Below, piece by piece: positions 12,401 through 23,126 of a DNA stretch of 64,000 nucleotides. The notes under the pieces were generated by a model. The model made no database searches and was not told where the DNA came from. It saw only the letters and a program-made list of their open reading frames with translations. The stretch's first letter is position 1, and the number at the start of each line of letters is the position of its first letter. Source of the DNA: Phoenix dactylifera (Eukaryota > Streptophyta > Magnoliopsida > Arecales > Arecaceae); contig NC_052409.1 in NCBI RefSeq assembly GCF_009389715.1, forward strand, positions 3,127,275 through 3,191,274. Direction: 5' to 3'. The translations under genes were made by a program, and so were the position numbers.

Positions 12401-15400
12401 GACTTTTGTTTGTGATGATGATGCTTCTATAGCTGGATAGCTTGTAGATCAGTAGGCTCAAGACAAGCCTATGCTAGATGAGCCCAGGGATCCTCCACAA
12501 CTTGGCAGAACATCATGGAGGAGGTGAGTGTGCGTGATGTGGGCAAATGGGCACAGAAGATTATTTCACCCACCACGAGCAAGACCTAATAGGAGTCAAG
12601 ATTGATCAACAATCCGATCGCCAAATGTTTGGTTCATGACGGCATATATGGGCTTTTAGGGCCATTTAGGGCAGAAGGTAAAGCAAGTCCAAAGAAAAAG
12701 CAATGACATACCAATCCATGAAGATGACGAAAAGACACCAGAGCTATCAAATCCTAGCTTGTCTAGATCATCTCGCCATACTAGTAATAATGACAGTTCC
12801 AATGATGGACTAGAGTCAAGGGTAGATAGAGTGGCCATGTAGAGGTGGTGATGGTTATGCTCAGAGGCTTGGTCCATTCATCAGGCATAGTTCACACACC
12901 ACGCACGATCAGGACCATTAGGTCGGAACAAAATCTAGACATGACAAGAAGATCTTGTCCTACATGAGAGAATTCAAGGGTTGTGCAACATATGACACAC
13001 AAAATCAGGGTCATGGGGATAGATACATAGAGATTGAATAATTGATAGAAGCCATGTTTAGGGGTAGGAGGATCATATGTGCACTCCGTGCAATAGAAGT
13101 TGAGTTGATTGAAAAAAAATAAACATGTGGCAAAAGAAGATTAGTACTAGGATTCTCCAGAGCTGTTACATTGAAAGGAGTGGAGACTAGTGGAAAATCT
13201 ACTATATAGTTATAGCGACGGCAGATCACATCATACGTCGGAGGTAGGTCTCATAGTATATAAGATATTCAGAAGTGGACAGTATGCCCCATTCACGTAT
13301 GATCCATATGCATTCTTCCACTTATCTTATCTGGGAATCAAACATTACCCCTTACGAATATGAATATAGGCATAGCCAAGAGAATACAATGCTGCCTCCT
13401 ACTATCCTAAGTAGGTATGGCCGAGCTACCAAGACTACCACACATACACATAGCCACAGCATCAAGAGCCATAGCCAGAACACTATCAGATATTATATAA
13501 CCAATAGAAATGGGGACAGTATCCAAGCTGGTATAATATCCAAGTCCAAACTACGAACAAGATCTGGATGTCCATGAGAACCATAGACACTGACACTCTA
13601 CATGGGATTGAATTTATAAAATGAGTTATTATAAATTTTTTACAATATTATACTTTATTTACTATTTTTCACTTATAAATGTTGTTAGTTTATTGATCCA
13701 TGTTGACTTAATGAGTATTAGTATTGATATTGTCAATCCGGTATCATATCCATTAAAAAATGCAACTAAAATACTAAAATATAAAAGAAAGTTACTCCAA
13801 TAACCTTGTTGTGTATAGAAATATATGGAAAAAAAAAACAAAAAAGGACTTTTTGCCATCACTATATGGTATTAGGACAGAGCCCCGTACCGTGTATCGA
13901 TACAGGATGGAGTAGTATCGTACTAATCTACGAAAAATCAGGGCCACCACCTTACCTTTTTTTTAAAACCTTGGTTACAACAAAACCCTAAAACCACTTA
14001 TAAATAATTTTGAACTATTCTAAAGCTAAAATACAACAATAAAGTCTAAAGAATTAAAATCAAAATAGTACCTCTCTAGATCATGGTCATACAACACAGA
14101 GTGGTCGCCACTAGTGCGGTATAATCTTAGGCCTAGACCACGAATAAATGGTGCCAAAGGATTTTCATTGCAAACACCATGTAGCCTGAATGACCAAATA
14201 TCAAAAAAGTAATCTAAAGGGAACGTTGCACTGCATTTTAATCAACAAAGACAATATAAATAATACGTCAGCTGCCATATGAGAACTCACCATGATGCCC
14301 CCATATCAATAGGACAGCCAAAAGAATAGTCAGTATGCACTCGACCCCCAAGCCGATTACGAGACTCTAATAGAATGACCTGAATAGAACAAAAAAAAAA
14401 TAGTTACATGACAAGCATACCATACATCAGTTTTTTGATTGTTTGTAAGTCGATTGCAAAACATTCAAAAGTAAACTTTCTAATTCTCATTTATTACTGG
14501 ACAAAGTAACATAAGCAATAACTACAAATAAATACAGAATCCCCAAGACATCATTATATGAGAACATGTATTACCTTAAATGAAGCATTAGACAATACAC
14601 GCGCAGCTGCGATCCCTGAAATGCCTCCACCAATCACAATGACTGAAGGGGAGGGAGGTTGTTGCCTCTCAAAGTGTGAGAGAAAAATACCTGAATCATG
14701 CATGAAAAACATTAGCAATACCATAATTAGCTACCAATATAAATGGAAATAGAGAGAAAGAGTGTGCCTGTTCATGTGATCAAACTTTACTAATTTGGAA
14801 CCGATTTTACTGAGATAGAAAGTCAGAAAAGATGCATTATGTAAATCAAAGTTTTAAGTCCCGATGGGATGGGGGGTCTTGGCCATCCCATCTCGTTCTT
14901 ATAAGAAAACGGGACTGGGATGGGGTTGGGACTCTAAAACCCATTCATAGGGGAGAGAAGAAGTAAGAGGAAAGAAAAAAAAGAAAGGAAAGTGAAGAAA
15001 AGGGAAAAAGTGAAAGGAAAGAAGAATAAAAGGGAAAGAAAGAAAGAAAAAAATAAAGAAAAAATAAAGAAAGAGATTAAAAAAAAGAAAAAGAAAAAGA
15101 CAAATAAAGAAAGGCATGCAAGAAGGAAGAAAAACAAAGAAAGAAAGAAAGATAAAAATGAAAGAAAGAAAGAAAAGAAAGAATAAGGGAAGAGAGATGG
15201 AGGATATCTACAAGACCACTACTAGGATGGGGCGGGACAGTAGTGCATCCCATTCCACAGAGAAACCGGGACACCCCCCTCCCATAGGATTTAAAACCTT
15301 GGCGTAAATATCCATATGTTATTATCTAGAAACTAAAGAGACTAAATTGTTAAGAGAGAGAAAGCATGGATGGGAGAATTTAGGGTAACTGCATTTCTTT

Positions 15401-16557
15401 TAGTTTCTTGGTAAGATGAATTTGCAATATTATAGTCATATAGTGACAAGAAATATTTTATGCTGTCTAACAATACCGGTAAAGCATGTGAAGCCATCCA
15501 TGCAAACACAAATTAAGATTGCTTGCTTAGAACAGAGGTAGGATAAAAAGATAGATCTGACAAATTATAACGACAATGTGCAACCTCCTTAAAAACTTTT
15601 TGTTGTTAGACAAGGCAAAAGTAAAAATAGATTCACTGATAATATGCTATGGCCAAGAAATGCAAATTCCTATTTCCTTATGTTTAAATTTTCTAGAATT
15701 CTCTTTCTTTTATAATGACTCATTTGATCAGGCAAAAAAAAGAGCAAAATAGCATGGTCACACACAAAAGCATCTACTGGGACAATTTTCCTAGTTCAAT
15801 ACCTTATGTTTTAAATGGTGCATTTGCTTTTTGACTACTTGAGTTGAGCCCATCCATTCAATGATGATGTAAAGACTAGGTTTTAAAAACATATGTTTTT
15901 TTAATCAAAAAATTAAGACTCTTTTTCTCATTAAGAGATCCACTCCTCAGGGATTGGAAAAGAAAATTTCCAGTACAAACATACATTAGTGAATTTTTCA
16001 CATATCTTACTACATCTTTCAGAAATCTAATTCATATTTGTAGAAGAAACAATCTAATGAACAAACAAATATAAAAGTATCCGAGAAAAGAACCAGCTTC
16101 ACATACATCAATGCATAAATTTTAAACCCAACGCGGCACCATTGACCATAGAAAGAATCAGTAGAGATATCAGCAAAACATCCAAACCATTAAAAATGGC
16201 ACATTATAAACAACAAAAAAAATTTAAAAACTTTGTTTCTTATTCTAATAGAAAAATCCAAGAATCTATTAAAAAGACCTAGAAAACAAATCCAACGAAA
16301 TGATATCAATCATAACAAATCTCTAAATAGCTTGTTACATTCATCGAAATAATGATACCGTAAAACATAACGGCAAGAGCTACCGACGGAAAACCAATCA
16401 AATCCCATCGTCCCACCGACCAAAAAACCATCAAATCCGGCATCCGTTACATTAAAAAGACAGCATAACAAACCCATCAAACAAAGAAACCTTGGAAAGA
16501 TCGATGATTACCGCTGATGGCAAAATTGTCGCGGTCCGAGCGGGTCTGGGGCTCCAT
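3466..16557 (-). CDS. PAO: Peroxisomal polyamine oxidase (PAO2/3/4 type), ten exons
   Basis: FAD-dependent amine oxidase that back-converts spermine and spermidine, releasing H2O2 and 3-aminopropanal. Minus-strand exons: 16557-16512, 14690-14575, 14379-14291, 14185-14072, 7574-7487, 7402-7317, 7213-7111, 5815-5718, 4298-3869 and 3774-3466. All introns are GT-AG, and the phases join into 492 codons plus stop, the usual length for the Arabidopsis PAO2-4 group (about 490). Seen in the protein: the FAD Rossmann motif [10 protein letters not shown] at residues 32-41, then RNRLGGRVH; the family block [15 protein letters not shown]; the NENKIAL lysine region; the C-terminal FAD motif [19 protein letters not shown]; and the final tripeptide SRM, a PTS1 peroxisome signal. 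Start: ATG at 16557, just before a GT donor. Intron 4 is 6.5 kb and carries old transposons; intron 8 carries a SINE. No break is seen, so the gene looks functional. Assignment among PAO2, 3 and 4 is not resolved. Confidence 0.95.
4586..4754 (-). mobile_element. Au-like SINE in polyamine oxidase intron 8
   Basis: On the minus strand this 169-bp block reads as a tRNA-derived SINE. It has an A-box-like TAGCATAATGGTAAAG near its 5' end, a B-box-like GGTTCAAAACTTGG, a middle that resembles the Au family (GTAAGACTACATACG, then AGCGGGAGTC), and a short 3' T tail, the known ending of Au SINEs. It is flanked by a 16-bp target-site duplication with one mismatch: ACATCCGCATCTAACA at 4570-4585 and ACATCCACATCTAACA at 4755-4770. 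The Au assignment is from memory of the consensus; the duplication and T tail are seen directly. Confidence 0.8.
7925..8420. repeat. Dispersed repeat with polypurine tail
   Basis: The stretch has GTACAACTGG/ACCATTCCGG-type words followed by a polypurine run (8225-8390, GAGGAGAGG-like). The same architecture recurs at 9765-10470, 14848-15302 and 48050-48700, so I read it as a copy of one non-coding dispersed family. The boundaries are approximate. Confidence 0.35.
8509..8693. repeat. Two hairpin-forming inverted repeats
   Basis: Perfect 10-bp arms ATGTTGTAGG (8509-8518) and CCTACAACAT (8529-8538) flank a 10-base loop. About 120 bp further on, GTAGCAT and TGCAC at 8659-8673 face GTGCACATGCTAC at 8681-8693. 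Both lie in intron 4 of the polyamine oxidase gene, next to repeat DNA, and probably are parts of an old element. Confidence 0.5.
9765..10470. repeat. Polypurine repeat module with about three diverged subunits
   Basis: Arms rich in GTACC/GGTAC words (9780-9865 and 10400-10470) surround about 370 bp of almost pure G/A on the plus strand. Inside, a subunit recurs three times: a GAAAGC/CAAAGGCC/GAAGGCC start, GAGCTC(C)GAGAGC, then a tract of GAGAGA. It lies in polyamine oxidase intron 4, so the sense transcript carries it as polypyrimidine. Long C/T frames on the minus strand here are low-complexity artefacts. Confidence 0.6.
10778..12400 (+). pseudogene. Decayed hAT-type transposase (DUF659 and C-terminal hAT regions)
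   Basis: Conceptual plus-strand translation in shifting frames gives pieces matching plant hAT transposases in the right order. They are [28 protein letters not shown] with [17 protein letters not shown] (DUF659 core); [20 protein letters not shown], the counterpart of the family's [32 protein letters not shown] and [14 protein letters not shown]; and near the end a [20 protein letters not shown] stretch matching the hAT dimerisation region. Stops and frameshifts interrupt every segment, so it cannot encode an active enzyme. The Tyr/Ser/His-rich frame at 13275-13577 may be the usual low-complexity C-terminal tail. I could not find terminal inverted repeats. It lies antisense to the polyamine oxidase gene, in intron 4. 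Confidence 0.75.
14848..15302. repeat. Polypurine repeat module in polyamine oxidase intron 1
   Basis: A core of GAAA-type purine DNA (14950-15190, almost no pyrimidine) is flanked by arms containing GATGGGATGGGG (14863 on) and GGATGGGGCGGGAC (15224 on). The outer edges are GTTTTAAG and, inverted, TTTAAAACCTTGG. The related ending TTTTAAAACCTTGG also occurs at 13962. It codes for nothing; Lys/Glu-rich or Phe-rich frames here are artefacts. Confidence 0.55.
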
Positions 16558-16599
16558 GCCGGCGATCAAAGACGGAGGTTCGAATCCCTCGAACGCCGC

Positions 16600-16728
16600 T
16601 TAAGATTGTATAGGATCTAAGGAAAGGTACGAACGTATAGGAATCGAATGATGGAGGATAAAGATCATCAGGCCGTCCATGAATCGGCTCGCATTCGACG
16701 AGCGAGGTAGCTTATCAAACCAACTCAT
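16600..16728 (-). promoter_or_regulatory. Upstream ORF in the polyamine oxidase leader (42 aa)
   Basis: A 43-codon frame (stop included) starts at ATG 16728 and ends with TAA 42 bases before the main ATG at 16557. The peptide begins MSWFDKLPRSS, has a hydrophobic middle (LMIFIL) and ends LDPIQS. It lies in the region expected to be the 5' UTR. An upstream ORF that represses translation has been reported for Arabidopsis PAO2, so a control role is plausible. I infer function from position and precedent only. If TTAG at about 16640 were used as a leader-intron acceptor, the ORF would be cut. A separate leader donor (AAG then GTAAAA, near 16815) suggests a 5' UTR intron ending upstream of the ORF. 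Confidence 0.6.
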
Positions 16729-18774
16729 GCCCTCCAGGGATCGGCAAACCGGCAACGACCGAAGGAGACCGAGAGATCGACAAAGAGATCGATCAAGATT
16801 TTTTTTTCTTTTACCTTCAGGTCTCTGCAGGTAGCAGGGAAAGAGGGGGGAGGCTGGGGCTTACATTGATGACAAGTTGGAAAGAAGAAGACGGGCGTTT
16901 ATACCACCAAGATGGTAGCACGGTGAGAGCGGGACTTTAATTTCACCGGAGTGGTTCAGATTCGAATCGACGCAGGCATCAATTAAATGTAGAAATTGGA
17001 TGTCTTTCACCTAATTTATTAGATGAAATTGTTATCCCCAGGGGTCAGTGTGGGGTTGCTACGCGGAAGAGGTCTTTCTTTCTCCCTCTTTTCTTTTTTT
17101 GTTTGGCAAAAAAATAAAAAAAGGGTGTTTATTTTTTTCCATTTATTTGCGATACTGACCCTGACCGAAGAGAGGATGTTTCGTTTTGAGTATTTGCTAT
17201 CCCTCATTATGTATGCGTGGAGAATTGATGCATTTGGTGTTTAGCAAACCAAAGTGCGCTTCAGTCATTTCACAAACGAAAAAAAAAGTAAAAAGTTTAA
17301 TTTTATTTTTTCAATTTTGAAATATAAAGTTTTAAAAATGAAATATTAAAAAACTTGAATGATAATATTTATCTATTTTAGATTTTTCATATTTAAATTG
17401 TCAGTCTCATCTTAATAACCACCTCATAATCTCCTACTCAGCAAGAATTTTTTCACCTCATCCACATTTCATTTATTTTAATTGTGAATTTTACTTGACT
17501 AGTTAAAGACAAACTTTATGTTACATGATTCGGTAATGTTATATAATATAACTAGTGTGTTTTTTTTAATTATTCTATGGTTGTTTCTGCATTTGAAACT
17601 TTTATTTTTTATTAAGAAAATATTTCATACGTGTCCTTATATTAATTCGCACACAAATCAATAGTAATCCACATTTTGTTTCCAATTATATTTTATAATT
17701 TTATAACTTTTAAGAATTCTCTCTCAACTCATTTTGTAGAATAGATATATACGTAAATTAGAGATAATCTGATATTTATTTTTATTTAGATTTTATTATT
17801 AATGTTGTTTGAAGTCTTTTCGAATTTTTGGTTTTTTGATGATTTTTTTTACAACGACTGTTCACGTTACTTTGGTGTGCGCACAGCCAACAGAGTCAAG
17901 AGAGAGAAAATGACAGAGCATTGGAGAGGCATTCTTGAGCTATGACCAAAAGATTTTTTTGGAGTGCAGGGCTGCATATGTGGCAATCCAGTCTGCAACT
18001 TTGTTTGTCTCTCGGTACACATGTATGACTCGAAAGGCGCTACAGTCTACTACCAACCATAAGATATCAGAGATATAGAACTTTTTACCGAATTCTATAC
18101 AATCGGCTGCGGAACTTTTTTGTTAAACGGTGAGGGGGTAATTTAAGAATTTAGAAAAACATGGTTGTAATTTAGATTACTGTTGGAGGGCATTCTTGTC
18201 TTTTTCTGTGGCAACCAGAATTGGACCGCGATCTTGCGGATATTTTGTGAGGCGAGGGAAGGCCGGGGGAAATGGAAAGATTTGACCCATTTGTGACACC
18301 AAATAAATTATGCAACCAAAGCAATCAATGATAGAATAATGCACATATATTTAATCACAAAAAATACAGCTCCCAGGCAAATATATATGAGGCTCCTTTC
18401 TATACTCCAACAAGGTCGCCCATGGTCTAAGCTGGCTAGATCCATATTAGGTTAGGTTCAATATTTAATAATAATTGATATTTGACACTTGCTATGCCTA
18501 TAGTTGCTTTCATTGAAGACATAGCAAGTCTATTATTAGATAAAAATTATTATTAGGAAACATATTACGTAAAGATTTCAGAAGGTGACATTGTATGTTT
18601 GCATTATAAAAAACAGATTCTTTGAACTATGATGAAGGGAATAATGCTACCATGCATATCAATTGCTATGATCGAATAAAAAACATCAATCACATCACAT
18701 CTAATTGGACTAGGCTCGTATTGTGTCCAATCATTGTCCGCTCGATTTGATGGATAAGCTTTAGGTAAGCTAAG

Positions 18775-19312
18775 TGTTAAATTTTTGGTCTATCCCATCC
18801 AACTTTCATGCTCTTATTTCTTCCTTTACTATTGAACAGTGAAAAAAACTTTATAGATATCAACTCAAATTAGTTACATATCATAGCCTCGACCATGATA
18901 GCCACCACGTATACTTGCAAAAAATTTACCTAAGTGAACAAATTGCTTAGAATGATCTCTATTTGCAAAACTACTAATCTCTAGCGAGATATGTGGTAAA
19001 TAGGCCTAGGTATGTTTACGACAGTCTGATTTTTCAATGAAAGTAGTGGAATAGATAAGTCAAGATGATCATATATATGCTTACGAAATGCCCTCATTGA
19101 TTTAGGGATACCTAACATTTCGAGCTGTGATAATCTTGCATATATAGCTCAACATCAATGATTCTAACTCAACATAGCAAATACTTTGCCATTTATTGGA
19201 TGGGGTAGGAAAAATTCTAGAAAGATGTTGAGGATCTTGTACAAGGTTTAGTCCAAGATAATCAATTAATGTGAGAAGGATTCTCCATCTTCCTAACAAG
19301 TGGTATCAGAGC
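18775..19312 (+). mobile_element. LTR-like remnant followed by tRNA-iMet primer-binding site
   Basis: TGGTATCAGAGC at 19301-19312 is the standard primer-binding site complementary to initiator tRNA-Met. Two bases before it a sequence ends in TAACA (19298), and 524 bp upstream TGTTA starts at 18775, so TGTTA...TAACA would be a short LTR. No second LTR and no gag or pol are seen downstream, so it is a truncated element. The primer-binding site is firm; the 5' boundary is a guess. Confidence 0.45.
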
Positions 19313-22300
19313 TTATAGACGATGATCCTTGGTTAGAATTGGTGGCTCTTATAAAAGAGGTGACGTGCATTTGGAAGAATAATTAAGCGTGGAACATTTT
19401 AGTTCAATATAAATGAATAAAATGTTTTCATCAAAATTCCTAGAACATCATCATGCTTTTGCTACTGCACCAATGTTCTTCATGCTTTTATTATTTTTTG
19501 TTGGAATCATGAATTATACCAGTGATACTCCCATCCCTCTCTGAGGACAGGTTTCACATTCTTGGTTTATAAGGAGATCCCAGAGGCAGTGGGTGCCATC
19601 TGATTCTTTAAACCATAATATTGGATTTTATCCCATCCAGTCTTTGTTCTCATATCCGGATATTCCAACAACAGATCTTGAAAAATAGAAATAATAGTTA
19701 TCTTCCTAAATATATAATTATTTTTCTTAGAGAAGATTTTCTTAAACTTATCATAGTGATAATGAAGCATTATCTTGTTGGCTAGTTTCTCGTCAGCAAC
19801 AAGGCATCTAATAATGTCAGAAACTTTGACACCACAAGTGCCAAATAAAACATACTTGCCAGGGTTTGAGATTTGGGAGATGGAGATAGAGATTTTTGGT
19901 GATATCAAGAACATGGTAGATGCACTTTTTTTTTTTGTGGTACATCGATTGCTCACACTAATCTCACATGAGCACAGCCAGCTGAATCACTAAAAAGTAG
20001 ATTGTACAGTAGTAGAGCAACAGAGGCATGCCCAGTCCAAAAAAACTCTCCTGAATAGTAGATGCTCTTCAAAGTTTCCATGGTGGCGCACGTGTGCCTC
20101 CACCAAACGTGCGAAGTGGCCTCAGCCGAACCATGCTCTGAACCTGATCCCCTTGCAATTTCCTAGTTCTTGTCCGTTCAAAATCCATGGCCTCCCATAT
20201 CCATCTTTAGAACGGATAAGGATGTGGTGGTGGACAGATGTGCGGCAAGGATTAAAAGTTGCTCGCGTGATGAACGGGCATCGCTTTCTCATGGGGCCTC
20301 TCTCCATGTGCACAAATGCCCCGTTCACCCGAGAGTACACAAATATAAAGTTTCTTTTCTTCTTTTGCCCCCTCTCCGTATGATATATAATATGACTAAT
20401 TAAGAGTAACAAGAAAGAGATATATTTTGTCTACCTGCTAATTAGCTCATAATGTTAGTGAAATCACTTTTACATGATGAATTGTACATCATCTATTATA
20501 TTAGATAACTAAAAAATTATATATTTTCTTGAGTAATAGCAGCTTATATTATATTGTAGCTAATATATTTAAGGGTTAAAAAAAAATCCAAAATCTGCTT
20601 CATAAAGAATAAGAAATGATATAGGGCATTCTCACAAGAAAGGTTTGTCCATCAAGCTGTATTAGATGATTAGTAGTATGGTATAGTTGAAAATAATTGA
20701 TTCAATACGTAAGATGTTGCTCGAATCATGAGCTACCACGTCTCTCATGGTAGCTTAATTACTACTTTTTATTTTTTATTTGTTGATCGATCACCATTCT
20801 ATAGCATTTTTCACAATGGCTATCGGTATATCCATAGTTTAAGCATGGCGGGCAAACTAAACAAAGGTACGATGGATGATTATAGCCATTGCATCCAAAG
20901 CTAGCCAATATAGAATTACCACAATGGTGATCCATGTGTACCTAAAACATGGTGGACTAGCTAAATGAATGTATCATATAAAAGAGTTGGTAAAGATCTT
21001 TTTATTTCATTCCTCTTTTAAAGTAGGAAGAAATGAGCCAATTGAAGTTTCTTGGTCCCCCCACAATGGGCCAAGTTAGGTAAAGGGCACAAGATAAGCT
21101 TTGGATATCGTACATGAGTTTGTGGCTACGGTCCCCCCACAAGGGCTTAGGACGTCAAAATGAGATGATGAAAGGTGTATTAACTAAATAACAATAACAT
21201 GAAAACTTTAAACTATATAATTCCATCGTCTCTATCCAAAAGAGGTAGAAGAGATGGATGAAAGTTTCAACCTAAAGTTATCAATAAGCCGAAATCTCCG
21301 AACGACCAATCTGCTCAAATCATTCTTTATAATATAACAAAAATAAGTAAATAATCATAGTTATTCGTCCAGTTCTATTAAAGAATGACCCTTGTTGTGA
21401 CTAATATTTATCTGATAACAGGAAAAAAAAAATAAAAGTATAATTGTGTAACGTGATCTTGTCACAATTTATGAGATAAAGAATATTTTTTTGAAGTATC
21501 ATCATAATTTCAGTTTAAAATGCATCATCTTACTAGAATGAACAATAAAATGCTCAAATGACAACAATTGATTCTGCCATATAAAGACTGTGCAACAGGA
21601 TTATAGTTAAGGCCTTGTAAATTGTTATAATGGCAGATATAATGCTATGCAGCTATAACATGATGCATTTCCAAAACTTCTCTCTGTACTATCCATATTT
21701 ATTATTATTATTATTATTTTGTTTAGGAAAAGAAGGGGAGCGGAAGGGAATTAACTCCACCTACATAGCAGCCCCCACTGGGTCCTTCTTCCACCAGGAA
21801 ATATCCGATGCGGATAGACAATACGCTCATACCCTTTCCGACCCGTGGTTATCCACGTGTGAGTACGTTATCCCAGCATCATCTCAGTACCAGCGGATCA
21901 GAAGTGAAAAACTCTGATGCACCTGCGACCGGTGAGAAACCTATCTACAGGACGACTTTCGGGGTTAAAGGAGCAGGCTCAATGGACAACGGGGATGGAA
22001 TAGCTGTTGGATGGTTAGGGCTATGGGCGACATTGAGAGAAAACTCGACTACTTTGAACCTGAAACTAGGGCTGATAAGATCGTGGCCGTCTGCCCGGAA
22101 GAAGAGCTCGTGGAGAACGAAAAAAGTTGGAAGAACATTTAGATGAAAGTACCTGCTCCCATTGAGTGCGTCCAGACGGAGGGCATCCGATCCCCATATT
22201 TAATCGACGTCCGCGCGTTTCGAATCTAAACCACGCTGATAGAAACAAAGCCGTGTTCCACCTGTGCTACCATCTTGGTGGCCCATACTATCCATATTCA

Positions 22301-22513
22301 ACATGGTAGAAGAGGACTGGTCTCCGGTTGGGCTCCACAATATTAAGTCTATTTTAAATCTTGAATAAAAGTGGGATACTTTTGTGCATAAAAATTTTTT
22401 TTCCAGCTCGGCACAATATTTTTAAACTTTCAAGATGGCATCTCTTCATTCCCAAAAGCATTTTTTTTTTAAATATACATCAATATTATACAAAAAAGAA
22501 TGCATTAAAGTTA

Positions 22514-22655
22514 GGGGAGAGTCCTTATCTACCAAAATGAAAATATTATAGTACTATATATATTATGAATAAGTATATTAATTCTAGAAATAAATGCTGC
22601 TGTTTTCATAGTAAAGAATGGGGAGAGTCCTTATCTACCAAAATGAAAATATTAT
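22514..22655. repeat. Pair of perfect 36-bp direct repeats
   Basis: The block starting GGGGAGAGTCCTTATCTACC occurs at 22514-22549 and again, unchanged, at 22620-22655. The start-to-start distance is 106 bp. It lies about 0.5 kb upstream of the OXS3-like coding region. Confidence 0.8.
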
Positions 22656-23126
22656 TACGTACATCTCACACGCCATCAATCGCCGAATTGTATTGCGGTT
22701 GGCTACGAGTAAGATGAGCACGAAATGAATGGAGCCATGCTAATGCCAAAGAAGTTGACAGCTCGTACCAGTATCGCCGTTGCAATAATGGCTCGCCAGA
22801 AGGGGAGAGTACGGAAAAGTAAATGCGGATAACGCCGAATCTACGTCAAAGCTGAGGCAAAGCCACCAATGCTTATCCTCAACAGCCCTCCTCCTCTCAT
22901 AGCTTTCCGGTCCCGCAGCTCACATTCCATCCCTTTTTACGTGTGCGCCTCCAAAACAATCTCCTCTCCCACACTCAACTTCATGCTTGTTATTTGTGGG
23001 CATCATATGGAGGGAAGCACTTCGGATCCAAAAGGTATTAGGGATGGTTTCTGAGGCTTAGGTGCATGGTTGTGGGGTGGAAACTGGGCTGTAGGCATAG
23101 ATCAAGAGAATTGAGAGGACGTCTGA

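Larger units (their letters stand above)
16870..22860. other. Gene-poor intergenic region
   Basis: This lies between the divergent polyamine oxidase and OXS3-like genes. It holds the presumed polyamine oxidase promoter (16870-17000), long AT-rich stretches, an LTR-like remnant with a primer-binding site (18775-19312), a TTA microsatellite near 21700 and a pair of 36-bp direct repeats near 22.5 kb. Two somewhat open stretches, 19567-19956 (minus) and 21745-22250 (plus), show no domain I recognise. Confidence 0.5.

Noticed and set aside
14899-15307. Lys/Glu-rich plus-strand and Phe-rich minus-strand frames
   Set aside because: They come from the GAAA polypurine tract in intron 1 of the polyamine oxidase gene.
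16540-16610. GGTTCGAATCC on the plus strand, like a tRNA T-loop
   Set aside because: Acceptor and anticodon arms do not pair, and the site overlaps the polyamine oxidase first exon and leader on the other strand.
19567-19956. 129-codon minus-strand frame with fairly normal composition
   Set aside because: It has no recognisable domain, no splice context and AT-rich flanks; not reported as a gene.
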